From Aulostomus chinensis (taxonomy: Eukaryota; Chordata; Actinopteri; Syngnathiformes; Aulostomidae), in the NCBI GenBank assembly GCA_037954235.1, contig JBBMOA010000007.1, positions 2,858,001 through 2,922,000 of the forward strand: 64,000 bases of DNA. The letters are read 5' to 3'. The translations under genes were made by a program, and so were the position numbers. Position 1 is the first letter of the stretch, and the number at the start of each line of letters is the position of its first letter. The notes beneath the pieces are model-generated. The model ran no database searches, was not told where the DNA came from, and worked only from the letters and a program-made list of their open reading frames with translations. Positions 13,345 to 24,822 of the stretch are shown piece after piece.

Positions 13345-13346
<2 letters not shown>
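10190..13346. other. Non-coding stretch
   Basis: Apart from the candidate conserved element at 12380-12625, nothing is recognisable. The longest frames (116-119 codons, minus strand, 10940-11746) have no known motif. Confidence 0.6.
12380..12625. promoter_or_regulatory. Candidate conserved non-coding element
   Basis: Within a 245-bp stretch there are clustered homeodomain-type TAAT cores (CTCATTATTAATGTCATTAA at 12403-12422 and ATCAATTAATAATGATCAC at 12562-12580) and a doubled ATGCAAATGCAAATGC (12470-12486), which carries overlapping octamer-like sites. The composition resembles intronic enhancers of vertebrate developmental loci. This rests on motif density alone; no cross-species comparison was possible. 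Confidence 0.25.
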
Positions 13347-13401
<55 letters not shown>

Positions 13402-13431
13402 CGCGTGTGTGTGTGTGTGCGTGTGCACGTG
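13347..13431. repeat. GT microsatellite
   Basis: A (GT)n run of about 85 bp with GC interruptions (GCGTGCGCG) near its right end, so the right half is CpG-bearing and probably older. Confidence 0.97.
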
Positions 13432-13689
13432 TGATTCTGATGTATCTGCTAACAATATAGGCAGGCTGCATGTGACACATGTCCCGCCCCTCCCCTCTCA
13501 CAGGTCTTTTACCATACTGGGGAACATATTAAGCCAAGTGAAGTTGTTTAATGGTGGACAGCTCTGCTGGTAGGATGAGCTGAAGGTGTTATATTACAGC
13601 TCTGGATTGAACCATGAAAAAGATGGTGTGAGGAACACGTCACTGCTGCACATTCTTTAACCTTTCATTTCATCTGCCTGCTGACTGAA

Positions 13690-13790
13690 TTTCCTCTCCC
13701 GTGGAACCATCGTCCAGTTTGGGTCCAGGAGGTGGACAGCCTCTCCTCAGGCTTGCCTGGACCATCTCTCCCTTACGCCACTTCAGGCCT
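13690..13790 (+). mobile_element. Decayed teleost interspersed repeat fragment
   Basis: CCCGTGGAACCATCGTCCAG followed by TTTGGGTCCAGGAGGTGGAC and AGCCTCTCC resembles a repeat seen in many fish genomes, where the next bases usually encode a conserved short stretch. Here the similarity fades after about 80 bp. The assignment is from memory only, and the family is left open. Confidence 0.35.
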
Positions 13791-16417
13791 ACGCTGAGGG
13801 TCTTCATGACCTCCTGTGGAGAGTGGATCGGGGTGCATTTCTCTGCCTGAGTGGTAATGGAGCCTGACCCCGAACCAACAGACAGTCTGATGCTGACGTC
13901 CTAACTCGACCTGAGCCGACGCAAACTGAAGCACTGAGTTTGTGTTATCAGGTCACACAATTGTTTCTCAATTAACCTGTAAAGAGGACCAAATCAAATT
14001 TCATCAACACAATTGACCAGCAATAAATACATTATGTGGACTCAACCGCCCGCAACAGTAAACAAAGACCGGCACTGCACAGGGTGTGAGGACATTAGTC
14101 AACAGAGATGAAATAAAGCCTCTGTAACAGCAGAATAAAACATCAGCGTGTTGATAAGACAGAGATTTAAATGATATCCTCTATACAGCAGCTGCCACCA
14201 CATCAGTCATGCTGCAGTAAAGAGAGTGCAAGGCAACGCGCACATTCATCGTACATCAGTGGTTATTTAAATAATTACATTTGAGTCTACTGATCATCAA
14301 GTCTTCATCTTCATGAACTCTTAGCCTGTTACAATGCATCCTCCCAACTAAATTGAAATGTCTCCATGTAATCACTTTCCCTGCATCGTTCCTTAGTGAG
14401 ACTACATGGATATTAACTGCCCTAAATGTGTTGCATTCATGTGCTGTTAGTAAATAACATTTCCCTGAGTCAAAGCAGTCGTATGTGAACAGACATGCTT
14501 GGTGTGTTTGCTGTGACTGTGGGCAGCACTGTAAACCCCAACGTCAGCTAGTGGCCACAGTTGCTTGGTGATGATGGCTGCACCATCGGTCAGTGTGTTG
14601 AAGTTTCTCATCGGCTGCTGCTCATTCAAAATCAATCAGAGGTACTGTAAGTGACCTGCAGCGCCGGGGTCGCAGCACCCGGGTTGCAGCGCCGGGGTCG
14701 CAGCACCGAGCGCTCCTCTGCCCTGAGGCATGACCGCTGTTGCAGCAGCTGACTGCAGGACTGATTCACAGTTCCGAGGCAAACTCTTTAAGGTGGGTGC
14801 TGGAATTTTTAGCATCACCGATGAACATAAACAGGAATAATAAGTCCTTTTACGCAGTAATTTGTGTTCCAATCCTCACAAAAAAGCGTTCTTGTTCAAG
14901 CGAGGTGCTGCACTTGTCTCCAGGCAGGCAGAACTCACCATAACACTTGAAGGTTTGCAGTTTGATGTTTAATCGAGAAGTCTGGCGAATAATCAAACAG
15001 ACTAAACCTAACAGCTGACAATTCCAGTTGGTTTGAACATCAAATATCACTGCAACCACAACAAGAAACTGCACATGAGGTTTAATGATCAAGAATATTA
15101 TCGACTAACTGGCCTCATCTTCTAACACTGGTTCCAACCTAGTCTTTTCAGACTTGGTCTGAACCATTCTACACTCCGGAGCTCCTCTCTCCTCCGCTCC
15201 ACCTCTGCACAGATAATTCATATCCCATTAATGCATGTTGCTTACACTGCATCTCTTCTCTCTCTCTCTCTCCACTCGTCTGTTGCTATTATAATACATC
15301 GCATTTGAAGATTGAACTCTGCTTTGTTTTCCTTTTCCCCACACTCTCTCTTTCCATGTTCTCTTGTTCTCACTCAACCTAACTGGTGAGGGTGGATGGA
15401 CCCCCCTGAGTCCAGTTCTGCTTCCAGGTTTCCTCCATTAGAGGGTTTCTATAAATCTGTGAAGAGCGCTACACCTGGAATGACCTATGCTGTCCCTCTG
15501 GGATGTATAAATATCTATCCAGCTTTATCTTTTGGGTCCTCCGCAGCACATGGGAAATTATTGTTGGAAAAAAAAAAGAACATTAAAGATGAACGTTTCT
15601 TTCTTGCAACACTTGCAGAGTAGGGTTCAAGGTATCGGCCAACATTTGACATGATGTGTGGATGGCCCTGCTCTGAAAGGATGTTTTCTATGATGGAGTG
15701 GTCAGAGTCAGACTGAGGTAATGGTGATACCCACAGGGACGATGATGTTTGTGGATGTTCAAGCAGACTAATTGAGTGCAGGTTTTCTGTACTCCATCCC
15801 AACACGGTCAGCAGGGTTGAACCAGTAATCTGCTGTGTGAGATGGAGACAGAGGTATGCAGAGAGGAGGGATGACCGGTAAGCCAGACACAGGCTGCTGC
15901 AAACATGATTTACTATAACAGCACTTGTACAGCTCTTTTATATTCCCCCTACATCTCTAATGTAAACACCTCCTTCCTCCAGTCCCTCGGCAATGTCCCA
16001 TCATTCAGGATAAACTGCTCTACCAGTGTAGCCATCTTTTATCATTTTATATTCCACTCAGACATCATAGTAAAAGGTTTCATGCGGCTGTCCAGAGTGA
16101 CCGACGTGCGGGTGACACGTGGCATCACCGCTGTACATGGAGGTGCATCATTACTGCATTACTTCAGATGAAATACTGGATGGGAGCTGCCACAGTCGCT
16201 CTGCAGGCAAATTATAATCCAATCTGATTATGGTGCTGGATGAAAACTTTTTTTAAATTGACTGGTCACCTTGGATTTGTATAAAATGAAACCCTAGATA
16301 TTTCAGTCAGGACTGACCACTAGTTCAGCATTTCCCAAATATACCAGCTCACATCCCCAAAAACACCGGTGCCAGATTATCAATGGATCTTAAAATTACA
16401 CAGTTATTTAATAACAT
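13791..16417. other. Non-coding stretch
   Basis: It holds the 28-bp-period CpG-rich duplication at 14658-14707 and a short CT run near 15260. No exon is supported. Confidence 0.6.
14658..14707. repeat. Short CpG-rich direct duplication, 28-bp period
   Basis: A 22-nt word made of GCAGCGCCGGGG plus TCGCAGCACC occurs at 14658-14679 and again at 14686-14707, separated by CGGGTT. It is unusually GC- and CpG-rich for this AT-leaning neighbourhood and is the only such patch nearby. It is too small for a CpG island. Confidence 0.8.
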
Positions 16418-19160
16418 TATTTCATCTATAGAAACAAAAACTGTTTCATTTATACAAGTGAGCTCTATTTCATCTATAGAAACGAACACTGTTTCATCTA
16501 TAAAAACGAACAGTTTCATCTATAGAAACGAACACTGTTTCATCTATAGAAACGAACACTGTTTCATCCATAAAAACGAACACTGTTTCATCTATAGAAA
16601 CGAACACTGTTTCATCTATAGAAACGAACACTGTTTCATCTACAGAAACGAACACTGTTTCATCTATAGAAACGAACACTGTTTCATCTATAGAAACGAA
16701 CTCTATTTCATCTATAGAAACAAACACTGTTTCATCTATAGAAATGAACTCTATTTCATCTATAGAAACGAACACTGTTTCATCTATAGAAACGAACACT
16801 GTTTCATCTATAGAAACGAACTCTATTTCATCCATAGAAACAAACACGGTTTCATCTATAGAAACGAACACGGTTTCATCTTTAGAAACAAACTCTATTT
16901 CATTTATAGAAACAAACACTGTTTCATCTATAGAAATGAACTCTCTTTCATCAATAGAAACGAACTCTGTTTCATCAAGAGAAACGAACTCTATTTCATC
17001 TATAGAAACGAACACTGTCTCATCTATAGAAACGAACTCTCTTTCATCAATAGAAACGAACACTGTCTCATCTATAGAAACGAACTCTCTTTCATCAATA
17101 GAAACGAACTCTATTTCATCTATAGAAACGAACACTGTTTCATCTATAGAAACGAACTCTATTTCATCTATAGAAACGAACTCTATTTCATCTATAGAAA
17201 CGAACTCTATGTCATCTATAGAAACGAACTCTATTTCAACTATAAAAACGAACACTGTTTCATCTATAGAAACGAACACGGTTTCATCTTTAGAAACAAA
17301 CTCTATTTCATTTATAGAAACAAACACTGTTTCATCTATAGAAATGAACTCTCTTTCATCAATAGAAACGAACTCTGTTTCATCTATAGAAACGAACTCT
17401 ATTTCATATATAGAAACGAACACTGTTTCATCTATAGAAACGAACCCTGTTTCATCTATAGAAACGAACTCTATTTCATCTATAGAAACGAACCCTGTTT
17501 CATCTATAGAAACGAACTCTATTTCATCTATAGAAACGAACAGTTTCATCTATAGAAATGAACACTGTTTCATCTATAGAAACGAACACTGTTTCGTTTA
17601 TAGAAACGAACACTGTTTCATCTATAGAAACGAACACTGTTTCATCTATAGAAACGAACTCTATTTCATCTATAGAAACGAACAGTTTCATCTATAGAAA
17701 CGAACAGTTTCATCTATAGAAACGAACACTGTTTCATCTATAGAAACAAACTCTATTTCATCCATAGAAATGAACACTGTTTCATCTATAGAAACAAACT
17801 CTATTTCATCTATAGAAACGAACTCTATTTCATCTATAGAAACGAACACTGTTTCATCAATAGAAACGAACACTGTTTCATCCATAGAAACAAACTCTAT
17901 TTCATCTATAGAAACGAACACTGTTTCATCAATAGAAACGAACTCTATTTCATCTATAGAAACGAACACTGTTTCATCAATAGAAACGAACACTCTTTCA
18001 TCTATAGAAACGAACTCTATTTCATCTATAGAAACAAACTCTATTTCATCTATAGAAACGAACTCTATTTCATCTATAGAAACGAACACTGTTTCATCTA
18101 TAGAAACGAACACTGTTTCATCTATAGAAACTAACACTGTTTCATCTATAGAAACGAACAGTTTCATCTATAGAAACGAACTCTATTTCATCTATAGAAA
18201 CAAACTCTATTTCATCTATAGAAACGAACACTCTTTCATCAATAGAAACGAACACTCTTTCATCTATAGAAACGAACTCTATTTCATCTATAGAAACAAA
18301 CTCTATTTCATCAATAGAAACGAACACTGTTTCATCTATAGAAACGAACTCTATTTCATCTATAGAAACGAACACTGTTTCATCTATAGAAACGAACTCT
18401 TTTTCATCTATAGAAACGAACACTGTTTCATCTATAGAAATGAACACTGTTTCATCTATAGAAATGAACTCTCTTTCATCAATAGAAACGAACTCTATTT
18501 CATCTATAGAAACGAACACTGTTTCATCAATAGAAACGAACACTGTTTCATCTATAGAAACAAACACTGTTTCATCTATAGAAACGAACACTGTTTCATC
18601 TATAGAAATGAACTCTCTTTCATCAATAGAAACGAACTCTATTTCATCTATAGAAACGAACACTGTTTCATCTATAGAAACGAACTCTATTTCATCTATA
18701 GAAACAAACTCTATTTCATCAATAGAAACGAACACTGTTTCATCTATAGAAACGAACTTTATTTCATCTATAGAAACGAACACTGTTTCATCTATAGAAA
18801 CGAACTCTATTTCATCTATAGAAACGAACACTGTTTCATCTATAGAAACGAACCCTGTTTCATCTATAGAGGTGAACTCTCTTTCATCTATAGAAACGAA
18901 CTCTATTTCATCTATAGAAACGAACTCTATTTCATCGATAGAAACGAACTCTATTTCATCTATAGAAACGAACTCTATTTCATCTATAGAAACGAACTCT
19001 CTTTCATCTATAGAAACGAACTCTATTTCATCGATAGAAACGAACTCTATTTCATCTATAGAAACAAACTCTATTTCATCTATAGAAACGAACTCTCTTT
19101 CATCTATAGAAACGAACTCTATTTCATCGATAGAAACGAACTCTATTTCATCTATAGAAA
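16418..19160. repeat. 24-bp satellite/minisatellite array, about 114 copies
   Basis: Contiguous tandem units of 24 bp have the form TCTATAGA, AACGAAC, then CACTG or CTCTA, then TTTCA. TCTATAGA is a perfect 8-bp palindrome. In CACTG-type units, GTTTC and GAAAC flank it as a 5-bp inverted repeat with a 7-nt loop. Several subtypes are visible (CACTG, CTCTA, CTCTC followed by TTTCATCAATAG, CCCTG, and CGATAG variants). The left edge is degenerate (first three units) and the right edge is sharp. Because 24 is divisible by 3 and few stops occur, three of the six frames stay open for hundreds of codons. They translate to FIYRNEHC, SSIETNTV and, on the reverse strand, VSIDETVF repeats; these are by-products and not genes. 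Five units are 22 nt (missing CT), near 16509, 17540, 17690, 17705 and 18159, and break these frames. Confidence 0.97.
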
Positions 19161-22100
19161 TCATTAAGGATTGATTGATATATTTTTGTAACCCACAAAT
19201 GATGTGGACTTCTGGAACCTCGACTACAGTAAAAAGATGTTTCAAACTTTGTTCTCTTCAGCTGATGAATAAGTACAGCCTCTGATGATTTGATGCATAT
19301 ATTAATTATGTAATTTGAATTTAATGATTTCTTCTAAGATGACTGATGAGAGATATGCGGAGGACACAAGATACACAGATAGAATTAACATTTAGATTGA
19401 TGTTCTTGGTTCAAATCTTCCTCTTACAGAAGCCACAGCTACTTGACTACTGTTTATCTATGATATGAGCTTCAGACAAGTAAAGAGGTTATTTTCTTCT
19501 TCACCAAATTTACCCCCTCGAGTGAGCCTCTTTGTACTTATCAGGTATACGAATGCACACATCTGTCTTCCTGTTAGAGTGTGGGAAACTCAAATATTCA
19601 CATCTATTGCAAGTCATGCAAAAGCCGATCTGAAAGAGCAGCGTGAATTCTTACCCACATAACATTGTTCAAACAATGAGGTAGAGCTGCGGTGGCGAGG
19701 GAGTGTTGATCCAGAAACTCCAGAGCTAACAAGATGAGGGAGGAGGACAAACGCAGCGCAAGCAACAGAGCAAGCAGTCTGACAAACATTTTGTTTAACT
19801 TAATCCTTCCTCTTCGAGCTGCACGCCTACCAAACAGAAATATTCACTTAATAGTCCAAATACAAGTTTCCTGATATCAACTTCAGTTCTGCTACTTGCT
19901 AATCGCCATGGCTGGGAAACATAAATATCCCATTTGCAGCCACAGGCGGCAGTTAATTGAGGGAAAAATAATCTCACAGTGAACCATTCTCTTTAGTCTG
20001 CAAATAATGAAATTCTCCATCTAAAATTGTTTATTTGACTGTCCTGACCTCACTCACTCTTCATTTCCAGGGTAATGGAAGAGCCTGCAGGGGGAAGATT
20101 GTGCAGAGATGTGGATAATATCAAAAGATTTGAGTCTGGTTGTGCTACAGCGTGCAGTCTCTGGAGCTGATAACCTTGGCTGCTGCATGCAGGAAATATC
20201 AAGAGTGCTCTTCATGCTTTTTAATTCACAAGCACCAAACTGCACTTTGGTCCATTCTGGTGAATTAAAACATGGTCTACTGTGAGTCACAGCTATGATG
20301 TGGTTTTAACCAGCTTTAGTGTAAAGGTGTTTTTAGTTTTCATAGCTCTTTAGCGCTTGACGGTGCCACAGTTATGCAGCAGAGGTTTGACTAAATGAGA
20401 TTCTCGGCATAATGGGTAGAAAAATGAGGATGGAACAGAATGTGACAACATCCAAGGTGCGCTCTTTGTCTTAATTTTTTATCTGGACTCTCAGCATCAT
20501 CTCTGTTTTGTTGCACCTGCTAAAGATAAGAAGTCCTTTGAAAGTCGATGAGAAACATGCGGTCTCAGAAAGAGAGGGGCTGAGGCTTCTAAAGCTCATC
20601 ATAAGCATACGGCAGCCACTGTTGCAACAGGTGTCACGCTCCGCCCTCCTTGCTCCTCCCTCTCTTCTGGTTTAGCATGCAAATAACCCTCTGCAGAGCG
20701 GGCTTGTTTACCAAGGAATGTCTCTAATTTACACACATATTTGAACAAGTGCTGTGCTGGGTGCCTCTAAAGTAGGCCACATCAGATGGAATCAGATACA
20801 ATGAGTATTCGGAGAGCTGAAAGGCAGCAGTGACAAAAACTGTGCTCCATCTCACACACCTCCTGTGTGATTTCTAAAGTGACAGGGACAAGAGGAAGAC
20901 CATCTTCCTGTCCACCTGTCAAACTACAGTAACAACACCGGAGGTGGGTAAATTCAATCTGCGGCCCCCTATTGTTCTGACTTGCGTCTAGCGTGTGCAC
21001 CTCCTGTCTGCTTTGTTGTCTAATTGTCCCTCATTTTAGGAGCTACAGACTGAACCGGGCTGGATAATAGAGGGATGACACGTTGACGCGTACAAACAGG
21101 GGATGCTTCAAAAGAGTCCGTTGTATTGTCACTGTGTCACAGCAGGCCAGCTGCCAACAGATAGCAGGCCTATCTCGTTTAGACAGGAACAAATGAGGCA
21201 GAAGATAGAGCCAAAGCTGATCCACGCCATCAGGACTTATCGCTGTGTCCAGAGGCCATTACACAAGGAGGTGTGCAGATCATACTAGCTGCTTCTTTAA
21301 CAGTATTCACTGCTGATGGGAGCCATTCACTCCCCTTGAGCTGCTTGAGTTACCCCCATGTGTGCTGCACAGCCCATATATGATTGGGTATCCCTGGTAT
21401 AATGAGGTTTATGACATGGACAAGCTGGCTCAGGAGCCGTGTGCTTATAGATGCCATAACCCAGGCTTGCTGTTGAGTCCACGTGAACAGGGAGGCCTCT
21501 TGAGTAATCAACCTGACAAGAGGAAAGAAGAAGGGAAGGCACCCTAATCGATAGGTGATGGGTCAAAATTGATCCCTAATGAACAACGTATGTATGATGT
21601 TGATGTTTGCTTCTCCTCCTCATCGTATGATGACTTTTGACACTTTTCATCAGCAGCCTGTGAGCTGTTTACCTTTCCAGAGACTCAGGTCTTATATTCT
21701 ATCCCTGTTTTTCTTGAGGCAGCAGGAACATTCTGGTGAGGTGTGACCCCTGTATGTCACATTACCAGGTGGATTGTGACAAATTTCCACACTGCACTGG
21801 AAAACAACACCAAAAAAAAAAAAAAAAAAAAATTGATTTAAAATCAACCCTCAGTTCCAGCCGCCTCCTCACACACACACTTTTTTTGAGAGGCTTTTTC
21901 TTGCTGTGCTGCACCAGCAATCACACACTAATAAAACAATTCGATATTATGAAATTTGCTGAGCCGTATTAGCAGAAATACTATGAAAAAGTACGAGCAG
22001 CTGAGACTTGTCAGTATCTCACTGAAACCAAACCAGAGCAATTAACAGGGAGCCTCCTTTATGGCGCAAGCAGCAAATGCAGAATTCTAATGTACTTTCC

Positions 22101-23644
22101 AGCCATGGGTATTGAATATACATGGACTGCGTTCTCTTGACCTTGGCTGGCTTCTTAGTACACTGAAAGTGAACAGGATACATTATGCAGAAGCACAAAA
22201 ATGTTGACAGCATGCTGCAGGCAGCTCTAAGATGGTCTGGTCCTGCCATGGCTGCATGCTCACCATCTCTGCTAGTGCTAGCACAGCGAATCTCCAAGGA
22301 AAGCACTCTAGCCTGAATCTGAGATGGATTCTGGTGTAATGAGGGTCTGGATCCCTGCAGCTACAGTCTCCGTCTCTGTTGCTCCCACTGATACACACTG
22401 AGGTTTTTTCAAAGAATATAGAAGTATTTTGTTTTTCTTTCTTACCAGAGCATGTCTTCTGCAAATAAATGTGCCTTTGAATGAAGTTATTCTTATGAAA
22501 AAGGAAACTGCGGATCATGAATGGATCCTTTTGGCGATAAAGATGACCGCCCACCTCAGTTAACATGAGAAAACAGCCAGACTCTTCAGCAGTGGTGCAT
22601 TCAGAGAAAATACCAGCAGCAAAACCAGGCTAATAAAGCCATTCTGCTGCAGACCAGCATGAGACATGATTGCTTTTCTAGCAAGATGTCTTTCTCTAAT
22701 CACGGTCAAGGCACTCCAATGAGTCATCTGCATCAGAGCTCTCCTCAGCATCTGGAGAGAAGGGCTGACCTGTGTGAGAAACGGTCTCTTTGATGATTTT
22801 GTCTTTCAGCTTCTTTTCACATGTCACATGTTGATGATATCTTCCATTTCTATGACAGCAGAAATTTTTTTTGGGGGTAAAACATAAAATGGCGGTTAAA
22901 GAAAAATCTATGACGACTGAGGGAGAAAATGCCACAGTGCAGACATTTTTAGCCTCAGTTTGGTTTCGGAAGGTAGGCACTTGAAAAGTGAAGTGAAAGT
23001 GTGTGTGTGATGGGGAGGATGAATCAATCAATCAATCAGTAAAAGATGGAGAACTTTTGATGTTATTATGAACGGCTAATAACTCATAAAGCCCAGCATT
23101 TCAGATGAATCAGCTCGAGTAAAGTCACTAATGCCTGCTGCCCCAGAAACGATTATCACCTTAGAAAGTAACTGAGCACAGTCCAGCAATCCTGCTGTTG
23201 CTAGCATTATTTAGCAGTAGTAGCAGCCTCTGACTGCACTGCATGTAGTGGAGATTGAGAGCAGATATGGTGGTGTGGTCACATGTGCAGCACACTGTAT
23301 CTGCAGCACACCACTGAGTTGCTGCATGAGTCCAAGTGTGCCATTCTTCCTCAGAGGTCGAGACAACGTTGCCCTTTCATCAAATATTTACTGCCGAGCT
23401 GCTTCTCAATCAACTGAGTGGTTACCTGGTGAAAACATAGTTACCAGCATGCAACAAATGACAGGCTATTAAGAAGCAATTCATCAGACACGGCGCAGGA
23501 AATCAGAGTCTGCGATAAGCAACTGTAGATGCTCATTCTTTTCTAGTTTGTTTTGCTGAAACATTTCACTGAAATACACCTACAAAAATGATTCTAAATT
23601 CTGTCCCCATGCAGGAGAAAAAAATGATGAACTGTTGATGTTTT
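19161..23644. other. Non-coding stretch
   Basis: It contains a poly(A) tract (21812-21832) and a short (AATC)n run at 23024-23039. Frames up to 127 codons show no family resemblance. Confidence 0.6.
21812..21832. repeat. Poly(A) tract, 21 A
   Basis: Twenty-one A residues follow AACACC. This could be the tail of a retrocopy, but no recognisable source sequence or polyadenylation signal precedes it. Confidence 0.9.
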
Positions 23645-23710
23645 AGAGAGAGAGAGAGAGAGAGAAAGTGAGCGAGAGAGAGAAAGAGAGTGAGAGAGCA
23701 AGAGAGAGAG
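23645..23710. repeat. GA-rich microsatellite
   Basis: An imperfect (AG)n run interrupted by AAAGTGAGC and similar words. It is a polypurine tract capable of triplex or H-DNA structures. Confidence 0.95.
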
Positions 23711-24413
23711 AATATCTGGGAGCGAGGGTGACACATCATGGGGAGCTGTCACCACAGATCAGTACGTTCACCTCTCGTGCTCCTGGATAGAGCTCCCTCC
23801 CTCCCTGCTGTCATGCTTCGCTTCTTCTCACCCATGAAAAGGCCAGCATTTGGGGTCTAGCAGTCTGTCCTCTCAGAAGGGGACATGGGAGGAAAATCTG
23901 GCCAGCCCCATCTGTCCCAGTTCACTTGCAAACTGTGCTCAAGCGTGACCCTGCAACCAGTGCAAGGCTGTGTTGATAGAGATTTAAAATGACGATAGCT
24001 AAAATGTGTATGAGATGAAAGGGGCATTAATGGGCTGACCCCAAACATGCTGCCGTGTCTTGTACTGACATTATCACAGACTAAAACACAGTGATGGATT
24101 TGTTTCAGCAAACTCTACTGATGAGTGAATCCACAGGGTCCAGGTCTGTGGTAATAATTACTACTGCTCACTGTGGATGAGTGAGACCACTCTCTGAGGC
24201 CGCTGATGCCCCCCAATCAATTTCTGACGTTCCACTGCTCTCCCTGTCTTCAGTGCGCACGCCGAGCTCCAGTCAGACGCACTCCTCTGTATTCCATCAC
24301 CATCAGCAGACTGCCATTACTGACGCCTGGGTGGCATATTAAGAGAAAGTGAGACATCAGAGCAGGAATAAAGACGAGTGACAGGGACTGTTGACTGTAC
24401 ATTCATTCTACAT

Positions 24414-24428
24414 GGGGGGGGGGGGGGG
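24414..24428. repeat. Poly(G) tract, 15 G
   Basis: Fifteen consecutive G residues follow ACAT. Homopolymer length is error-prone in sequencing. Confidence 0.9.
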
Positions 24429-24460
24429 CTGATTTGGTCTTTGATTAGTAAACTCAACTC

Positions 24461-24521
24461 TGTGTGTGTGTGTGTACACATACTGCATATATATATATAT
24501 ATATATACACATATATATATT
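24461..24521. repeat. Compound GT/TA microsatellite
   Basis: A short (TG)n is followed by TGCA and then two (AT)n blocks separated by ACAC. Confidence 0.95.
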
Positions 24522-24779
24522 TACTTTTTATGTGACTAACATAATTAAATTTAATAATAAATAATTTTATAATATTTGCTATTAGTCAAAAATAAACTAA
24601 ATTTCCCTCAAATGGCTGATTAACTGCAGCCAAAATATTCATCTTTGCAGTTTTAAAACTTACAACACATGCTTCTTCAATTTCTTTAAATTAGTGAAGT
24701 TAAAAGTGAAGGAACACAGACTCAAGGCAATTAGCTGCTTTTCTGTGTTATTTAAATGAGCATTTTCTTTTCCCAACAG

Positions 24780-24822
24780 GGGGATGTATAATGAAGCTTC
24801 ACCTAATCATCCATCATTACAG
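24780..24822 (+). other. Candidate 43-nt internal exon
   Basis: The upstream flank is a strong 3' splice site, TTTTCTTTTCCCAACAG. The exon is 43 nt long and ends CAG, followed by a consensus donor, GTGAGT. An ATG at 24784 opens a frame of 13 codons (MYNEASPNHPSLQ) that stays open to the donor and ends on a codon boundary. The exon length is not a multiple of three, so it would shift frame if skipped. It lies inside the presumed tspan9 intron on the opposite strand. It might belong to an antisense or lncRNA transcript, or be a cryptic pair of sites. No neighbouring exon was identified. Confidence 0.25.

Noticed and set aside
16418..19160. CRISPR-like array
   Set aside because: Units are contiguous with no unique spacers, and the DNA is vertebrate.
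16383..19245. Six long frames (159-465 codons) of FIYRNEHC, SSIETNTV and VSIDETVF repeats on both strands
   Set aside because: They follow from a 24-bp unit divisible by three. They overlap on both strands, end at the 22-nt units, and have no gene context.
19408..19425. B-box-like GGTTCAAATC as a tRNA gene
   Set aside because: There is no A-box or paired acceptor stem at the required distance.
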